From: Endozoicomonas sp. SCSIO W0465
GTDB lineage: Bacteria > Pseudomonadota > Gammaproteobacteria > Pseudomonadales > Endozoicomonadaceae
Length of the DNA stretch: 64,000 nucleotides
Reading direction: 5' to 3'
NCBI RefSeq assembly: GCF_023716865.1
Contig: NZ_CP092417.1
Span: 4,876,001 to 4,940,000 of the forward strand
The position numbers and the translations under genes are program-made. This document shows, one piece after another, positions 35,328 through 44,330 of this stretch (within the stretch, counting starts at the first letter, position 1; each line of letters opens with the position of its first letter). A model generated the notes under the pieces. That model was not told the origin of the DNA. It was given only the letters and a program-made list of their open reading frames with translations, and did not search any database.

Positions 35328-36436
35328 GGCTAAGTTACCGTTAATGGTTGAATCAGCTAAACTCCCATAAAATCTACGTTGTAGGGGAGTGATATGCAAT
35401 CTGAACTCTTCCAGAATTTTATTGATTCCATTTCAACATTAACCAGTGAACAGCGAGACATTCTTAACAACTCGCTCCTTAGTACTCAAATAGAGGTTAC
35501 CGAGGTAGTAGAAACCACTGACTCTGAACCTGTTTACAGTGAATCTATACCCAATAACGATAATGCAACACCTGACGTAGAAAAGAGCATACTTGCCCAA
35601 TTTGCCGAAAACCCCAGGTGCCCCAAATGCAAAAGCCATAGCGTTGGTCGCTGGGGCATACGAAATGGCCGACAGCGCTACCACTGCAAGACTTGCGACT
35701 CAACGTTTAACGCCTTTAGTGGAACGCCTTTGGCAAGGCTCAGGCACCCTGAAAAATGGAACAAGTACCTCGCAGGTATGACTCACTCTATGGTCTTGCG
35801 ACCAGCTGCTGCTGAGAATGCCATTGACTTGAAAACTGCGTTCCGCTGGCGTCACCGCTTTCTTGAAGTGATTAATAATGATCAAGCAGAAGAGCTTTGT
35901 GGCATTACTGAGCTTGATGAAACATTTTTCCGTGAATCCTTCAAAGGGCAAAGAGAAGGCCTTCCACGGCCAACCCGAAAGCGGGGTAATGATCCCAACA
36001 AAGCCCGAAAAGTCCCGGTAATGGTGGCTCGGGACCGTAATCGAAATACCGTTGACGGTGTATTAGAAAACGAAAGTGCTAATGAATTGTGCAGGCATTT
36101 AAATGGCCGCATATCGATACAGGCCACGGTCTGTGCGGATGCACACCTCGCTCACGAAAAACTTGCTGACAAGCTTGGATTTGTCTTCAAGGAGCTGGTG
36201 ACATCAGCAGGTCAACATGTTGTTGAAGGCATCTACCACATCCAGACTGTAAATTCTTATCACAGTCATTTAAAACGCTGGATTGGCGGCGTATTCCAAG
36301 GGGTTGCAACTCGTTACCTTCCCCATTATCTGGCCTGGAGGCGAGAACTGACGGCAGCAAAAAAATTAACTGTTGGCCGGTTGATCAGCAGAATTACTGA
36401 ACATTGGTGCTTCCAACCATTAACGGTAACTTAGCC
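35328..36436 (+). mobile_element. IS1595-type insertion sequence, copy 2 (in hdeA)
   Basis: Same 1109-bp length and same 23-bp inverted repeats as copy 1. The 9-bp flanks GAATGGACC are identical (35319-35327 and 36437-36445). Removing the element and one flank restores hdeA in frame. Confidence 0.94.
35394..36434 (+). CDS. IS1595-family transposase, copy 2
   Basis: 346 residues, identical to copy 1 apart from Gln7 instead of Lys7. It has the zinc ribbon and the ISXO2-like catalytic residues and is intact. Presumably the source of, or derived from, the copy 7.5 kb away. Confidence 0.93.
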   Translation: MQSELFQNFIDSISTLTSEQRDILNNSLLSTQIEVTEVVETTDSEPVYSESIPNNDNATPDVEKSILAQFAENPRCPKCKSHSVGRWGIRNGRQRYHCKTCDSTFNAFSGTPLARLRHPEKWNKYLAGMTHSMVLRPAAAENAIDLKTAFRWRHRFLEVINNDQAEELCGITELDETFFRESFKGQREGLPRPTRKRGNDPNKARKVPVMVARDRNRNTVDGVLENESANELCRHLNGRISIQATVCADAHLAHEKLADKLGFVFKELVTSAGQHVVEGIYHIQTVNSYHSHLKRWIGGVFQGVATRYLPHYLAWRRELTAAKKLTVGRLISRITEHWCFQPLTVT

Positions 36437-36445
36437 GAATGGACC

Positions 36446-36655
36446 TGTGCGGATTACCTTGCACTTCAGGAAGACTACCAGCCCTATGCGGTTGGCTGGG
36501 CCACCGCATACAGTAAAGCCGGCAAGCCCGAAGATTCCGTTTTCGATGTACAGGGCATTGAAACCATCCGGCCCACACTGTTTGAGTTCTGCAACCGGAA
36601 TCCTCAGGCTTCATTATGGGACAAGGTAAAAGCTGAGTTTAAAAAGCACATGTAG
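36446..36655 (+). pseudogene. hdeA: hdeA, 3' part
   Basis: Main body of HdeA: (W)TCADYLALQEDYQPYAVGWA, then KPEDSVFDVQGIETIRPTL and CNRNPQASLWDKVKAEFKK. Both conserved Cys (TCADY and EFCNR) that form the disulfide are present. HdeA is a periplasmic chaperone that protects proteins at low pH. Without signal peptide and start this half is not functional. Confidence 0.9.
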
Positions 36656-36782
36656 TCCTTCAATGTAAGCGGTTGGGGAACGGTATCTATCCCTGATTCC
36701 ACCGATCCGCTATTTTCAAATCATCCGCAGTGAGGTTCATGGACAACAGGTGTTCAGCACTGACACCAATAGCCGGTCTTAC

Positions 36783-36827
36783 GCGGCCGGCTAGGATGCG
36801 GCCGGCCAGGATGCGGTCGGCCAAGAT
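36783..36827 (+). repeat. 15-bp tandem repeat, 3 copies
   Basis: GCGGCCGGCTAGGAT, GCGGCCGGCCAGGAT and GCGGTCGGCCAAGAT in tandem, in the 333-bp gene-free stretch between the broken hdeA and the next gene. Nothing else was recognised there; the last 150 bp become AT-rich and should hold the promoter of the next gene. Confidence 0.8.
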
Positions 36828-36988
36828 CTACCACGAACGACTATCTTGACCTGCAACATTATTATCAATATCCAGCAGTCCCCTATCAATCGAGAGTGAA
36901 TGGAACTTTTCTCTATTAAATAGATCAGAAATAATAACCAATACTTTTTTCACATTATTTGTCTTTACTGCAATTACAGAGATAGTCC

Positions 36989-38212
36989 ATGAACCTGAAC
37001 AATTCTGCTCCCGTATATCCAACAGATCCTCCACCCACTTACCAGGAAGCGATCGGCAAGAGTGATCATTCAATAGAAGATCTGGCAAAAAAATTTATTA
37101 TCAACACTGAAACAATCTGTGAATCCAACCGACTGGATATTAAGCAGTGCCGAAAATCACTCTTTGCCAGAGTGATTAAGCAATTAAATGAACGCATCCC
37201 TGAACCTTTCATACTCCCAATTGAACTGAGCGTACTCACAAATCCAACCGATTATAACCGGTGGGATTGGGAACAGTGGCAACGCAATGTCAACCTTTAT
37301 GGACGCGATAAAGGATATGAAGCCATTGAAGAAATTGGAGAAATGATCAGACCGGATGATACACGAAAGTTTCTGCTTGATTTTTTACCCAAAATTGTTC
37401 AAAAGCGTTTTGATCATGCTTCTATAGATTGTATTTTAAGTGATCGCCCTTTTGAGGCGGTGTCTGGCATATTCCGAGTCCACTGTATACCTGCGAAAGA
37501 CTTTATTGTGGCAGCCATCTCGAAAGGACTGGTGGACGAAGGGCTTGCTAACAAGATATACGCTAAAGCCTGCAAGAATCCAGCAAGTTCATGCACACCC
37601 GGAGCATCGAATAGCCAGCTGCCAGACTACAGAGCTTCTTTCAGTGAACTTGAGGTCAATACAGCCCGTAAACTGGCGGGAGAGTTCTTCACAATGGCGA
37701 CTGCCCAAGGCTATGAGACGCATGCCGATAGAATGCAACTAATGCGTCGGTTTACTTCCATTCTAAATGAAACTTACCAATGTGAAATCAGTGTCATGGG
37801 TATTAATCCTGAGCAATTCGGAAATAATCCCACCAGGGTAACGGAGTCAGATTGGTTAACCTGGCAAATGGCAGTCTATCAAGAAGATGGCGAATATTTC
37901 ATGCCACGGGATGAAGAGATTATTGAAAAAATTGAATGGCTATTATCAGAAGACAGCGACCTTACTCCACAGGTGCTGTACACTGCTTTTAAGTCAAGCC
38001 CCGATATTCTTGATTTGAAATTTGACTTTGGTGAAGAAGACCTCAACAGTGGAAAAGATTTGCTGGAGTCTTCGCTCGCGATCTGTAGAACCCGCTGTCA
38101 ACCAGTAACAAAAATCCTGACTGGCTTGATTAAGTTTGGCTGTTTAAGCAAAGAAACCATTGATGCGATTTATTCACTGGGTCTTAATAATTTAAGTAAC
38201 GCAATTGATTGA
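36989..38212 (+). CDS. Unknown protein with N-terminal PPxY motif
   Basis: 407 residues, not recognised. The N-terminus reads YPTDPPPTYQEAIG (P15-P-T-Y18), a textbook WW-domain ligand of the PPxY-EA type used by eukaryotic and viral proteins to recruit NEDD4-type ubiquitin ligases. The rest is helical and acidic. Two segments resemble each other: about residues 25-170 and 225-395, each starting with an IEDLAKKF or NTARKLAGEF helix, passing a W(D)xEQWQ or WLTWQMAVYQ element (about 92 and 288), then a cysteine-containing helix (residue 146 and 364). They may be two copies of one helical domain, possibly death-domain-like (weak). No signal peptide. Monocistronic. Confidence 0.6.
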   Translation: MNLNNSAPVYPTDPPPTYQEAIGKSDHSIEDLAKKFIINTETICESNRLDIKQCRKSLFARVIKQLNERIPEPFILPIELSVLTNPTDYNRWDWEQWQRNVNLYGRDKGYEAIEEIGEMIRPDDTRKFLLDFLPKIVQKRFDHASIDCILSDRPFEAVSGIFRVHCIPAKDFIVAAISKGLVDEGLANKIYAKACKNPASSCTPGASNSQLPDYRASFSELEVNTARKLAGEFFTMATAQGYETHADRMQLMRRFTSILNETYQCEISVMGINPEQFGNNPTRVTESDWLTWQMAVYQEDGEYFMPRDEEIIEKIEWLLSEDSDLTPQVLYTAFKSSPDILDLKFDFGEEDLNSGKDLLESSLAICRTRCQPVTKILTGLIKFGCLSKETIDAIYSLGLNNLSNAID

Positions 38213-38371
38213 TTCAATATTGAATCCGGATATTCACTCCATAACACCGGCTTTCGCAAGCAGGCGTTCTCAGTATCTGTTCATAATCAATCCAGCTAAT
38301 CATGCCACTCACCGATCAGCCGAAAGATATGGTAACCTGAACACTCATCAAACCTCCCGGTTACCAAACCT

Positions 38372-39841
38372 ATGGCATCTCTGGATTACCTCAAGAAACT
38401 GACCTGCGATCGCCCTGAACCAAGAACCGATGCCCAGCCAAGGGATCTGATTACCGAGACCGAGAGTAACCGGGGTCGCATTATTCAGTCAGCTGCCTTA
38501 CGGCGACTTCAGCAGAAAACCCAGGTCTACCCACTGGAAACCAATGCCGCCGTCCGCAGCCGCCTTACCCATTCACTGGAAGTCCAGCAAACCGGCCGTT
38601 ACCTGGCCAGAACCATTCTGGATCGGTTAAAACACAATGGGGAGCTGGCAAAGCTGGGCCTGGAAGGCATCGAAACGGCCTTTACCAATCTGGTCGAAAT
38701 GTCCTGCCTGCTACACGACGTGGGTAACCCACCTTTTGGCCATTTTGGCGAAGCCGCGTTTAGTCGCTGGATTCAGGATCATGGCGAAGCCTGTCATCAG
38801 AAGGCAATGGCAAGACAATCGGCTACCCATGGCCAAACCGGCCACTCAGAACTTTTCTATAACGTATTGCTACCCGATTTAGCAGTATTTGAAGGCAACG
38901 CCCAGGGTCTACGCATCATTCACAGCCTGCAGGCGCTCAACCTGACCTGGTCACAGCTGGCTGCCACCATCAAATACACCCGGTCACCGGATCAGAACAA
39001 GAGAGCCGGGTTTGAATACCGTCAGAAGAAGCCCGGCTTCTACTACTCAGAACATCGCCTGGTGCAAGACATCTGGAAACATCTTGATATACAAGAGCAT
39101 TGTCGTTTTCCACTGGTCTACATCATGGAAGCAGCCGACGATATTTCCTACTGCATTGCCGACCTGGAAGATGCTATCGATAAGGGCATTCTGTCATTCA
39201 GGGGCCTGAGTTTCTGGCTGAAAGAAGTGTGGAGGGAGTTCACCGGCGAAAAGAGCCGATACCTGCCGGATATCATTAAAACCGCAGAACATGCTGCCAA
39301 GGATAACCCACAGAACTTTATTCGCCATTTACGCTCGCAACTGGTCCGCGACCTGGTCAGCTATGCCGCTAACCGATACCTGCAAAAACACACTGAAGTT
39401 TTTTTCGGCACGCTGGATGAGCCATTAATTGATGGTGGCTCAGACCAGCACCTGGCGCTGGAAACACTGAAAACGGTCGCCATACGCCATGTGTTCAGTA
39501 GTCAGGAAAAAGAAACGCCTGAACTTCGGGGGTATGCGGCGCTGATGGGCTTACTCGACATCTATCGGCCAATTCTTGAACTGCCCGGGGCCACATTTTC
39601 AAACCTGGAAAACCTTGATGACAGCGAACATTTTATCGAGCATCGACTCAATCACCGCTTGTCTCGAAAATACAAAGCCACTTACTTGCGGGCAGTGCAT
39701 CAGATCCGCCAGGAAAAGCATTCTCCGGCTGAAGCGAACGATCTTGAATGGTATTTCCGGACCAGACTGATTCTGGACTATATGAGTGGCATGACTGACC
39801 ACTTCGTACTTACTGAGTATCAGAGCCTATCGGCAATTTGA
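38372..39841 (+). CDS. dgt: dGTP triphosphohydrolase (dGTPase)
   Basis: 489 residues. It hydrolyses dGTP to deoxyguanosine and triphosphate. The HD metal site is visible in RLTHSLEVQQTGR (His), MSCLLHDVGNPPFGHFGEAAF (His-Asp) and the later ADDISYCIADLED (Asp). The opening DRPEPRTDAQPRDLITETESNRGRIIQSAALRRLQ pattern is that of type 1 dGTPases. The 3' end overlaps the convergent patatin gene by 32 bp. It is a second HD nucleotide hydrolase in the window, unrelated in location to the exported one at 14634. Confidence 0.93.
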   Translation: MASLDYLKKLTCDRPEPRTDAQPRDLITETESNRGRIIQSAALRRLQQKTQVYPLETNAAVRSRLTHSLEVQQTGRYLARTILDRLKHNGELAKLGLEGIETAFTNLVEMSCLLHDVGNPPFGHFGEAAFSRWIQDHGEACHQKAMARQSATHGQTGHSELFYNVLLPDLAVFEGNAQGLRIIHSLQALNLTWSQLAATIKYTRSPDQNKRAGFEYRQKKPGFYYSEHRLVQDIWKHLDIQEHCRFPLVYIMEAADDISYCIADLEDAIDKGILSFRGLSFWLKEVWREFTGEKSRYLPDIIKTAEHAAKDNPQNFIRHLRSQLVRDLVSYAANRYLQKHTEVFFGTLDEPLIDGGSDQHLALETLKTVAIRHVFSSQEKETPELRGYAALMGLLDIYRPILELPGATFSNLENLDDSEHFIEHRLNHRLSRKYKATYLRAVHQIRQEKHSPAEANDLEWYFRTRLILDYMSGMTDHFVLTEYQSLSAI

Positions 39842-40688
39842 ACCAGGATGTACGTTTAGGATTTCCTCCCTTGATGGTGCTCAACCACTGGGCACCTTCG
39901 CTCTCAAAGTATTTTCTGCAGGAGTTATAACCCATTTCATAAATAGACTTCAGCTGATCCGGCTTCACCATAAAAGCGCTGCAGTCCTCGATACCTTCTG
40001 GCGCCAATGACACCTCAGGCAAGTTGATATTGGCAAACTGCCGGGCAGAGCTGTAGATTTGGAATACTCTATCGAGCACATCAAATGTATTCGCGAAATG
40101 TTCACTGGGCCTGGACATGATCGGGGCAAGGTACATGCCGATATGGTGACGGCACAGGTCATGAATCAGGTCTGAAGGGTAGTTATTAATAATCCCGCCA
40201 TCCGCATAGACGGTTCCCTGCCACTTAACCGGTGTGAACATTGCCGGGTATGCGGACGACGCCGTCAATGCATTAATCAATGAACCGCTATTAAATACCG
40301 TCTGTTGCGCTTTGTTCAAGTCCGTGGCCACCACATAAAGCGGCTTTTTCAATGACTCAAAGCTATCCTCAGGAAAATAGGGCTGAAAATTTTTCGCTAT
40401 TTTGGCCGAATCAATCAATCCAAGGGCATTGAAAGACAGGTTTTTTAAACTGAACATTTTGGTAGAAACGAAGAAATCGAGAATCTCTTCCGGTGCATAT
40501 CCGGCACTGTGCAGCGCACCCACCATCGCACCACCACTGGCACCGGAAATAATATCCGGCTCAACTCCCTGCTCTTTCAGATATTGCAGCAACCCAATAT
40601 GAGCCATGCATTTTGCTCCACCTCCGGACAGGGTGAGACCTAAACGGTACGGTTTGCTCTTAAACAGCTCTGACGTAAAGATGCTCAT
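39810..40688 (-). CDS. Patatin-like phospholipase
   Basis: 292 residues. Ser-Asp dyad hydrolase: the oxyanion loop SGGGAKC (usually GGGAKG/GGGxRG), nucleophile in GASGGAMVGAL (GxSxG) and catalytic Asp in YADGGIINNYP. The size matches RssA/YlbK-type patatins, which are cytosolic, but patatins are also common secreted phospholipase effectors. No signal peptide. It overlaps dgt tail to tail. Confidence 0.88.
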   Translation of the reverse strand: MSIFTSELFKSKPYRLGLTLSGGGAKCMAHIGLLQYLKEQGVEPDIISGASGGAMVGALHSAGYAPEEILDFFVSTKMFSLKNLSFNALGLIDSAKIAKNFQPYFPEDSFESLKKPLYVVATDLNKAQQTVFNSGSLINALTASSAYPAMFTPVKWQGTVYADGGIINNYPSDLIHDLCRHHIGMYLAPIMSRPSEHFANTFDVLDRVFQIYSSARQFANINLPEVSLAPEGIEDCSAFMVKPDQLKSIYEMGYNSCRKYFESEGAQWLSTIKGGNPKRTSWFKLPIGSDTQ

Positions 40689-40884
40689 TGATCAAAAACA
40701 CTATCTTTGGAAAACAACATTTATTGAAAAAACCTAAAGCCGGAATGCCTTCGGAAAGTCTTTGCCAATGCCGACATTATGTCATGAGCCCGGCTCTGCA
40801 CTAAAGTAAATCTCAATAGCGCCCGACCTGATCATAACGTCTTTACTATTACCACGCTCAATAATATCAAATGGAGGTAAGGAG

Positions 40885-41745
40885 ATGACCGAAGTGCCTG
40901 AAACAGATCCATTCTATCTTCACGATACCAGGGTTCCCCGCTTTATCTACGGTACCGCCTGGAAAGAACAGGCTACCTCTGAGCTGACACTGAAAGCCCT
41001 GAATAACGGCTTTACGGCAATAGACACCGCCAACCAGCGCAAACATTATTTTGAAGAAGGGGTTGGGGAAGCATTGCAAAACTTTTATCAGACCAGCGGA
41101 AAAACCCGTGATGACTTGTTTTTACAGACTAAATTCACCTACCTCGAAGGACAGGACAACCGTCTACCTTATAGCCCCGGGGCTGAGACCAAAACCCAGG
41201 TAGAGCAATCCTTTCTTTCGTCTCTGGAGCATTTAAAAACGGACTACCTGGATGCTTACCTGCTGCATGGCCCCTCACAGATTCATGGACTCAGTGACCG
41301 GGACTTTGCCGTCTGGGAAGCCATGGAAAACTTCTACCGATCTGGCCAGGTCAAACTTCTGGGTGTCAGCAATGTCAATCACGACCAGCTGGAGTACCTG
41401 AGTCACCATGCAGCCATCAAACCCATGCTGGTGCAGAACCGTTGTTTTGCCAGCACCGGATGGGACGCCACTATACGGGAGCTATGCCATCGACATAACA
41501 TTCATTACCAGGGGTTCTCTTTACTGACTGCCAACAGTCCGTTGTTCGAAAAGCCTGAATTTCAGGCCATTATGGCCAGAACCGGATTGACCGGACCACA
41601 GGTCATTTTTCAGGCCGCATTAAAAATGGGAATGATCGTATTAACAGGGACCAGCGATGCGCAACACATGCAACAAGACCTGAATTGTCTGCAGACGCCA
41701 CTGACGGATGATGAAGTTGCTTTAATAGAGCAATTGATGGCTTGA
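40885..41745 (+). CDS. Aldo/keto reductase
   Basis: 286 residues, NADPH-dependent carbonyl reductase fold. Seen: FIYGTAWKEQ, AIDTANQRKHYFEEGVGEAL (Asp and Tyr of the catalytic set), TKFTYLEG (Lys), YLLHGPS (His) and LLGVSNVN. The closing cofactor region (GMIVLTGTSDAQHMQQDL) is somewhat short. Strong ribosome site GGAGG before the ATG (GGAGGTAAGGAG). Physiological substrate unknown. Confidence 0.9.
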   Translation: MTEVPETDPFYLHDTRVPRFIYGTAWKEQATSELTLKALNNGFTAIDTANQRKHYFEEGVGEALQNFYQTSGKTRDDLFLQTKFTYLEGQDNRLPYSPGAETKTQVEQSFLSSLEHLKTDYLDAYLLHGPSQIHGLSDRDFAVWEAMENFYRSGQVKLLGVSNVNHDQLEYLSHHAAIKPMLVQNRCFASTGWDATIRELCHRHNIHYQGFSLLTANSPLFEKPEFQAIMARTGLTGPQVIFQAALKMGMIVLTGTSDAQHMQQDLNCLQTPLTDDEVALIEQLMA

Positions 41746-41821
41746 AATACTATTTCCAGAGTTAAGCTACAGCTCTGACAACGACCTCTGCATTGCCAGC
41801 ATACCGTACATCCATGCACAC

Positions 41822-41847
41822 AAAAAAAAAGCCAGCATAATGCTGGC
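41822..41847 (-). terminator. Rho-independent terminator of tRNA-Pro
   Basis: On the minus strand GCCAGCATTATGCTGGC forms an 8-bp stem and is followed by nine T (A-run 41822-41830). It lies 14 bp after the tRNA. Confidence 0.85.
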
Positions 41848-41861
41848 TAATAAAAAAAATC

Positions 41862-41938
41862 TGGTCGGGGTAGAGAGATTCGAACTCCCGACATCCTGCT
41901 CCCAAAGCAGGCGCGCTACCAGACTGCGCTATACCCCG
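41862..41938 (-). tRNA. proM: tRNA-Pro (anticodon TGG)
   Basis: 77 nt including the encoded CCA. Read on the minus strand it starts CGGGGTATAGCGCAG, with anticodon stem-loop CTGCTTTGGGAGCAG (anticodon TGG) and T-arm GGGAGTTCGAATCTC(T)C. The acceptor stem CGGGGTA pairs with TACCCCG. A strong terminator follows. tRNA genes are common integration sites, but no integrase or att duplication is seen. Confidence 0.96.
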
Positions 41939-42076
41939 TTAACTCACTGGAACAAACACTGCAAATATATGTTGTGCCGAACCAGTGATGGCGTATTATG
42001 CTCATTTTTCTAACGCCGTCAACAGCCAATTAAACGTTAGCGCAACAAACTTGCCCCGAACATGAGACATGGGTAT

Positions 42077-42514
42077 CTATGGCTGCCAGCCATATTTATC
42101 GATGCTATTGAGTGCCAGGCCACCATCAACCTTGCCCTCCAGGCTGGCGTTCATGGAAAAATTAACCAGACGTCCCTGCACACCACCGGTCAGGAGCAAC
42201 GACTGGTCCAGAAAGTCATAACCACCACCCAGCTCAGCCTGCCAGTCAATTTCCCCTCTGACACCTTTTAACAGCAACTTATCAAAACCGTCAGTGAAGT
42301 GGTAAGAAAGGGAAAGATCAACGCCGGTTACATCGCTGACGCTATCCACATCAACATTGCGAACGCCAATGATCGCCGAGGGTATCCACCCCTGTTTCAC
42401 CGTCCAGCCCAGCCCGGCATAAACATGGTTATCATTTTGGGCTGCAGCAGCAGTACCGCTCAGCGATACTGTTGCCATCATTGCTGACATCAAGCCTTTT
42501 ATTGTCCGGGACAT
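42077..42514 (-). CDS. Small exported beta-rich protein
   Basis: 146 residues from the ATG at 42514, chosen because AAGGGGG lies just upstream and the signal peptide begins there (MSRTIKGLMSAMMATVSLSGTAAAA). The mature part is built of short beta-strands (HVYAGLGWTVKQGW, VDLSLSYHFTDGFD, LLLTGGVQGRLVNFSMNASL) and may be a small barrel or periplasmic protein. It ends in ...KYGWQP, not in an aromatic residue, so a barrel is not certain. Family unknown. Confidence 0.6.
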   Translation of the reverse strand: MSRTIKGLMSAMMATVSLSGTAAAAQNDNHVYAGLGWTVKQGWIPSAIIGVRNVDVDSVSDVTGVDLSLSYHFTDGFDKLLLKGVRGEIDWQAELGGGYDFLDQSLLLTGGVQGRLVNFSMNASLEGKVDGGLALNSIDKYGWQP

Positions 42515-42668
42515 TTGGCAACCCCCTTTATTTTCAGGCAATGTGTATTTGCTTATCCTCAGTTACCACTCTATCCAAATGGCAAAAATAAGCAATGCAC
42601 CTTACTGAACGGCAAACAACAGGGTGCCTCCTTAGCAAAAGAAAACGCCCCACCTGAAAAAACAAAAC

Positions 42669-42944
42669 TCAGTGATTATCGCTCATGGCCATCACCGGGC
42701 ATTGGCCATCAGTGTCATTTGCAGCGGGCTGATAGTACTGACTCTCAAGCCAGTCCAATGCTTTCTGAAATGCAAGGTCGCCATAGTCTGAATAACTGAA
42801 ACGACGAGTCTCGTGTATTCTGGAGCAATCAGGTTTTACCAGATGCGCCTGCCAGCCTGCCTGCCCATCTCTGAGTGAATATTTCTCAATTTTCAACATT
42901 GCGGATGATAGTTTCCGTTCTTTATTCTGACTGTACACGATCAC
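42669..42944 (-). CDS. Small hypothetical protein, AP2-like motif possible
   Basis: 91 residues from GTG 42944, or 76 from ATG 42899; no strong ribosome site supports either. Residues 40-70 (ETRRFSYSDYGDLAFQKALDWLES) resemble the beta-beta-beta-alpha pattern of bacterial AP2-like/arm-type DNA-binding segments (FSxxxYG-xxxA-xxxAxxW), but only weakly. It stands alone. Confidence 0.4.
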   Translation of the reverse strand: MIVYSQNKERKLSSAMLKIEKYSLRDGQAGWQAHLVKPDCSRIHETRRFSYSDYGDLAFQKALDWLESQYYQPAANDTDGQCPVMAMSDNH

Positions 42945-43137
42945 TTTTGTTCGTATTGTTAAGGCTATCTACTTGGACAACCTAACGGTTAAGGGATGAC
43001 ATATTCATGACCGTCAATGGCCAATCAACCGCATAATTATTAAATAAATCATCAACATGCACATTGATACGTATCAATACTTAGCACCCTGTTTATCAAT
43101 ACCGTGTCGACCGCAATATGCACAAGCCTGACAAGGA

Positions 43138-43191
43138 ACCTCTCTCCACCCTCTCTCTACCCCTCTCCACCCCTCTCCACCCCATCTCCCG
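43138..43191 (+). repeat. CT-rich low-complexity tract
   Basis: Repeats of CTCTCCACCC-type units directly after the convergent end of the permease gene. The 258-bp gap holds nothing else recognisable. Confidence 0.6.
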
Positions 43192-43202
43192 AAAAAATTT
43201 TC

Positions 43203-44057
43203 CTACCCCTTCCTTAACATCATCATCGTGAACAGCGATGCGGTGACAAACATCAGGAGACTATAAACACTGGGACCAATGGACATGGTGGTACTGTCCA
43301 GAATGGTAACGGTCACCAGCAGAGCCAGTGTTCCATTCTGCAACCCCACCTCCAGACAGATGGTTCTGGCCTGCTGTTCATTATCCACCAGCCATTTGCC
43401 CACCAGATAGCCCATTAACATGGTCAGTACATTCAGAGCCAAGGCAGCAAAGCCTGTCTGCAGCAGATAAGTCAATACTTTCCCACCCAGTTCCAGAGCA
43501 ATACTGATAATCATCAATGTCAGTATGCCAATGGACAGTTTGCTGACGTAGGGCTCTGCTTTTCCGGCAAAGCCCTGCCATTGCATGCGGATTCCCATAC
43601 CGATCAATGTCGGAATAACGGTAATGGCCATCAACTTGACCCAGGTTATCAGCACCGGTAATTCAAACCGGGCGCTTTCGCCCGCGTAGTGGTCAATAGC
43701 CCAGTTACCCAGCAGAGGTATCGTAAAGGTGGTGATGAACCCGGCAATGGTCGTTAATGAAATGGACAGTCCGACATCAGCCTTAGCCAAAAGGCTGTAA
43801 AGATTGGACGTGGTTCCCCCGGGGCAAAGTGCCAGTATGAAAAGACCAATGGCCAGCTCGCCACTCAGTCCGGTCAGATCAATAATCAATATTGCGATAA
43901 TAGGCAACAGCAGCATCTGACAGGTGATGCCCACCAGAAAAGCTCTGGGCTGCATAAACACCTGGGTAAAATCGTTAACGGTAAGGCTTAGTCCAACACC
44001 GATCATGATGAGAATGAGCGCAACAGGAAGGCCTATCCCGACGAGAGCCTGATACAT
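43203..44057 (-). CDS. Bile acid:sodium symporter-family transporter
   Basis: 284 residues, about nine membrane helices. The BASS signature is visible as LALCPGGTTSNLYSLLAKADVGLSISLTT (helix 4 core) and LEVGLQNGTLALLVT near the end. The family moves organic acids with sodium; substrate cannot be told. Upstream is a 13-bp tandem repeat. Single gene. Confidence 0.9.
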   Translation of the reverse strand: MYQALVGIGLPVALILIMIGVGLSLTVNDFTQVFMQPRAFLVGITCQMLLLPIIAILIIDLTGLSGELAIGLFILALCPGGTTSNLYSLLAKADVGLSISLTTIAGFITTFTIPLLGNWAIDHYAGESARFELPVLITWVKLMAITVIPTLIGMGIRMQWQGFAGKAEPYVSKLSIGILTLMIISIALELGGKVLTYLLQTGFAALALNVLTMLMGYLVGKWLVDNEQQARTICLEVGLQNGTLALLVTVTILDSTTMSIGPSVYSLLMFVTASLFTMMMLRKG

Positions 44058-44122
44058 GGATGAAATCCTTGTGCTTGTTTATTGTTATTTTTGTCCGATG
44101 ATTTTGCAGAATTTACACCAAC

Positions 44123-44170
44123 AACACAATCCAATAACACAATCCGATAACACAATCCGATAACACAATG
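44123..44170 (+). repeat. 13-bp tandem repeat, 3.7 copies
   Basis: AACACAATCC(A/G)AT repeated at 44123, 44136 and 44149, with a partial copy at 44162, upstream of the transporter gene. It may influence its promoter. Confidence 0.8.
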
Positions 44171-44330
44171 TTGAGTTCACCTGACCAAGGGTTGATGACG
44201 TTTCACATAGGTATTGAAATCAGTCCGCAAGCACTATGATAGTTACTACGCTGCGATAATTCGTCAGTACGGAACCATTTCAACTTTTCTGATTCTAACG
44301 CGATGTCTGATCCGATAGAGATTTGCGTGC

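Noticed and set aside
41862..41938. tRNA-Pro as an integration site of a genomic island
   Set aside because: No integrase and no direct repeat of the tRNA 3' end was found in the window.
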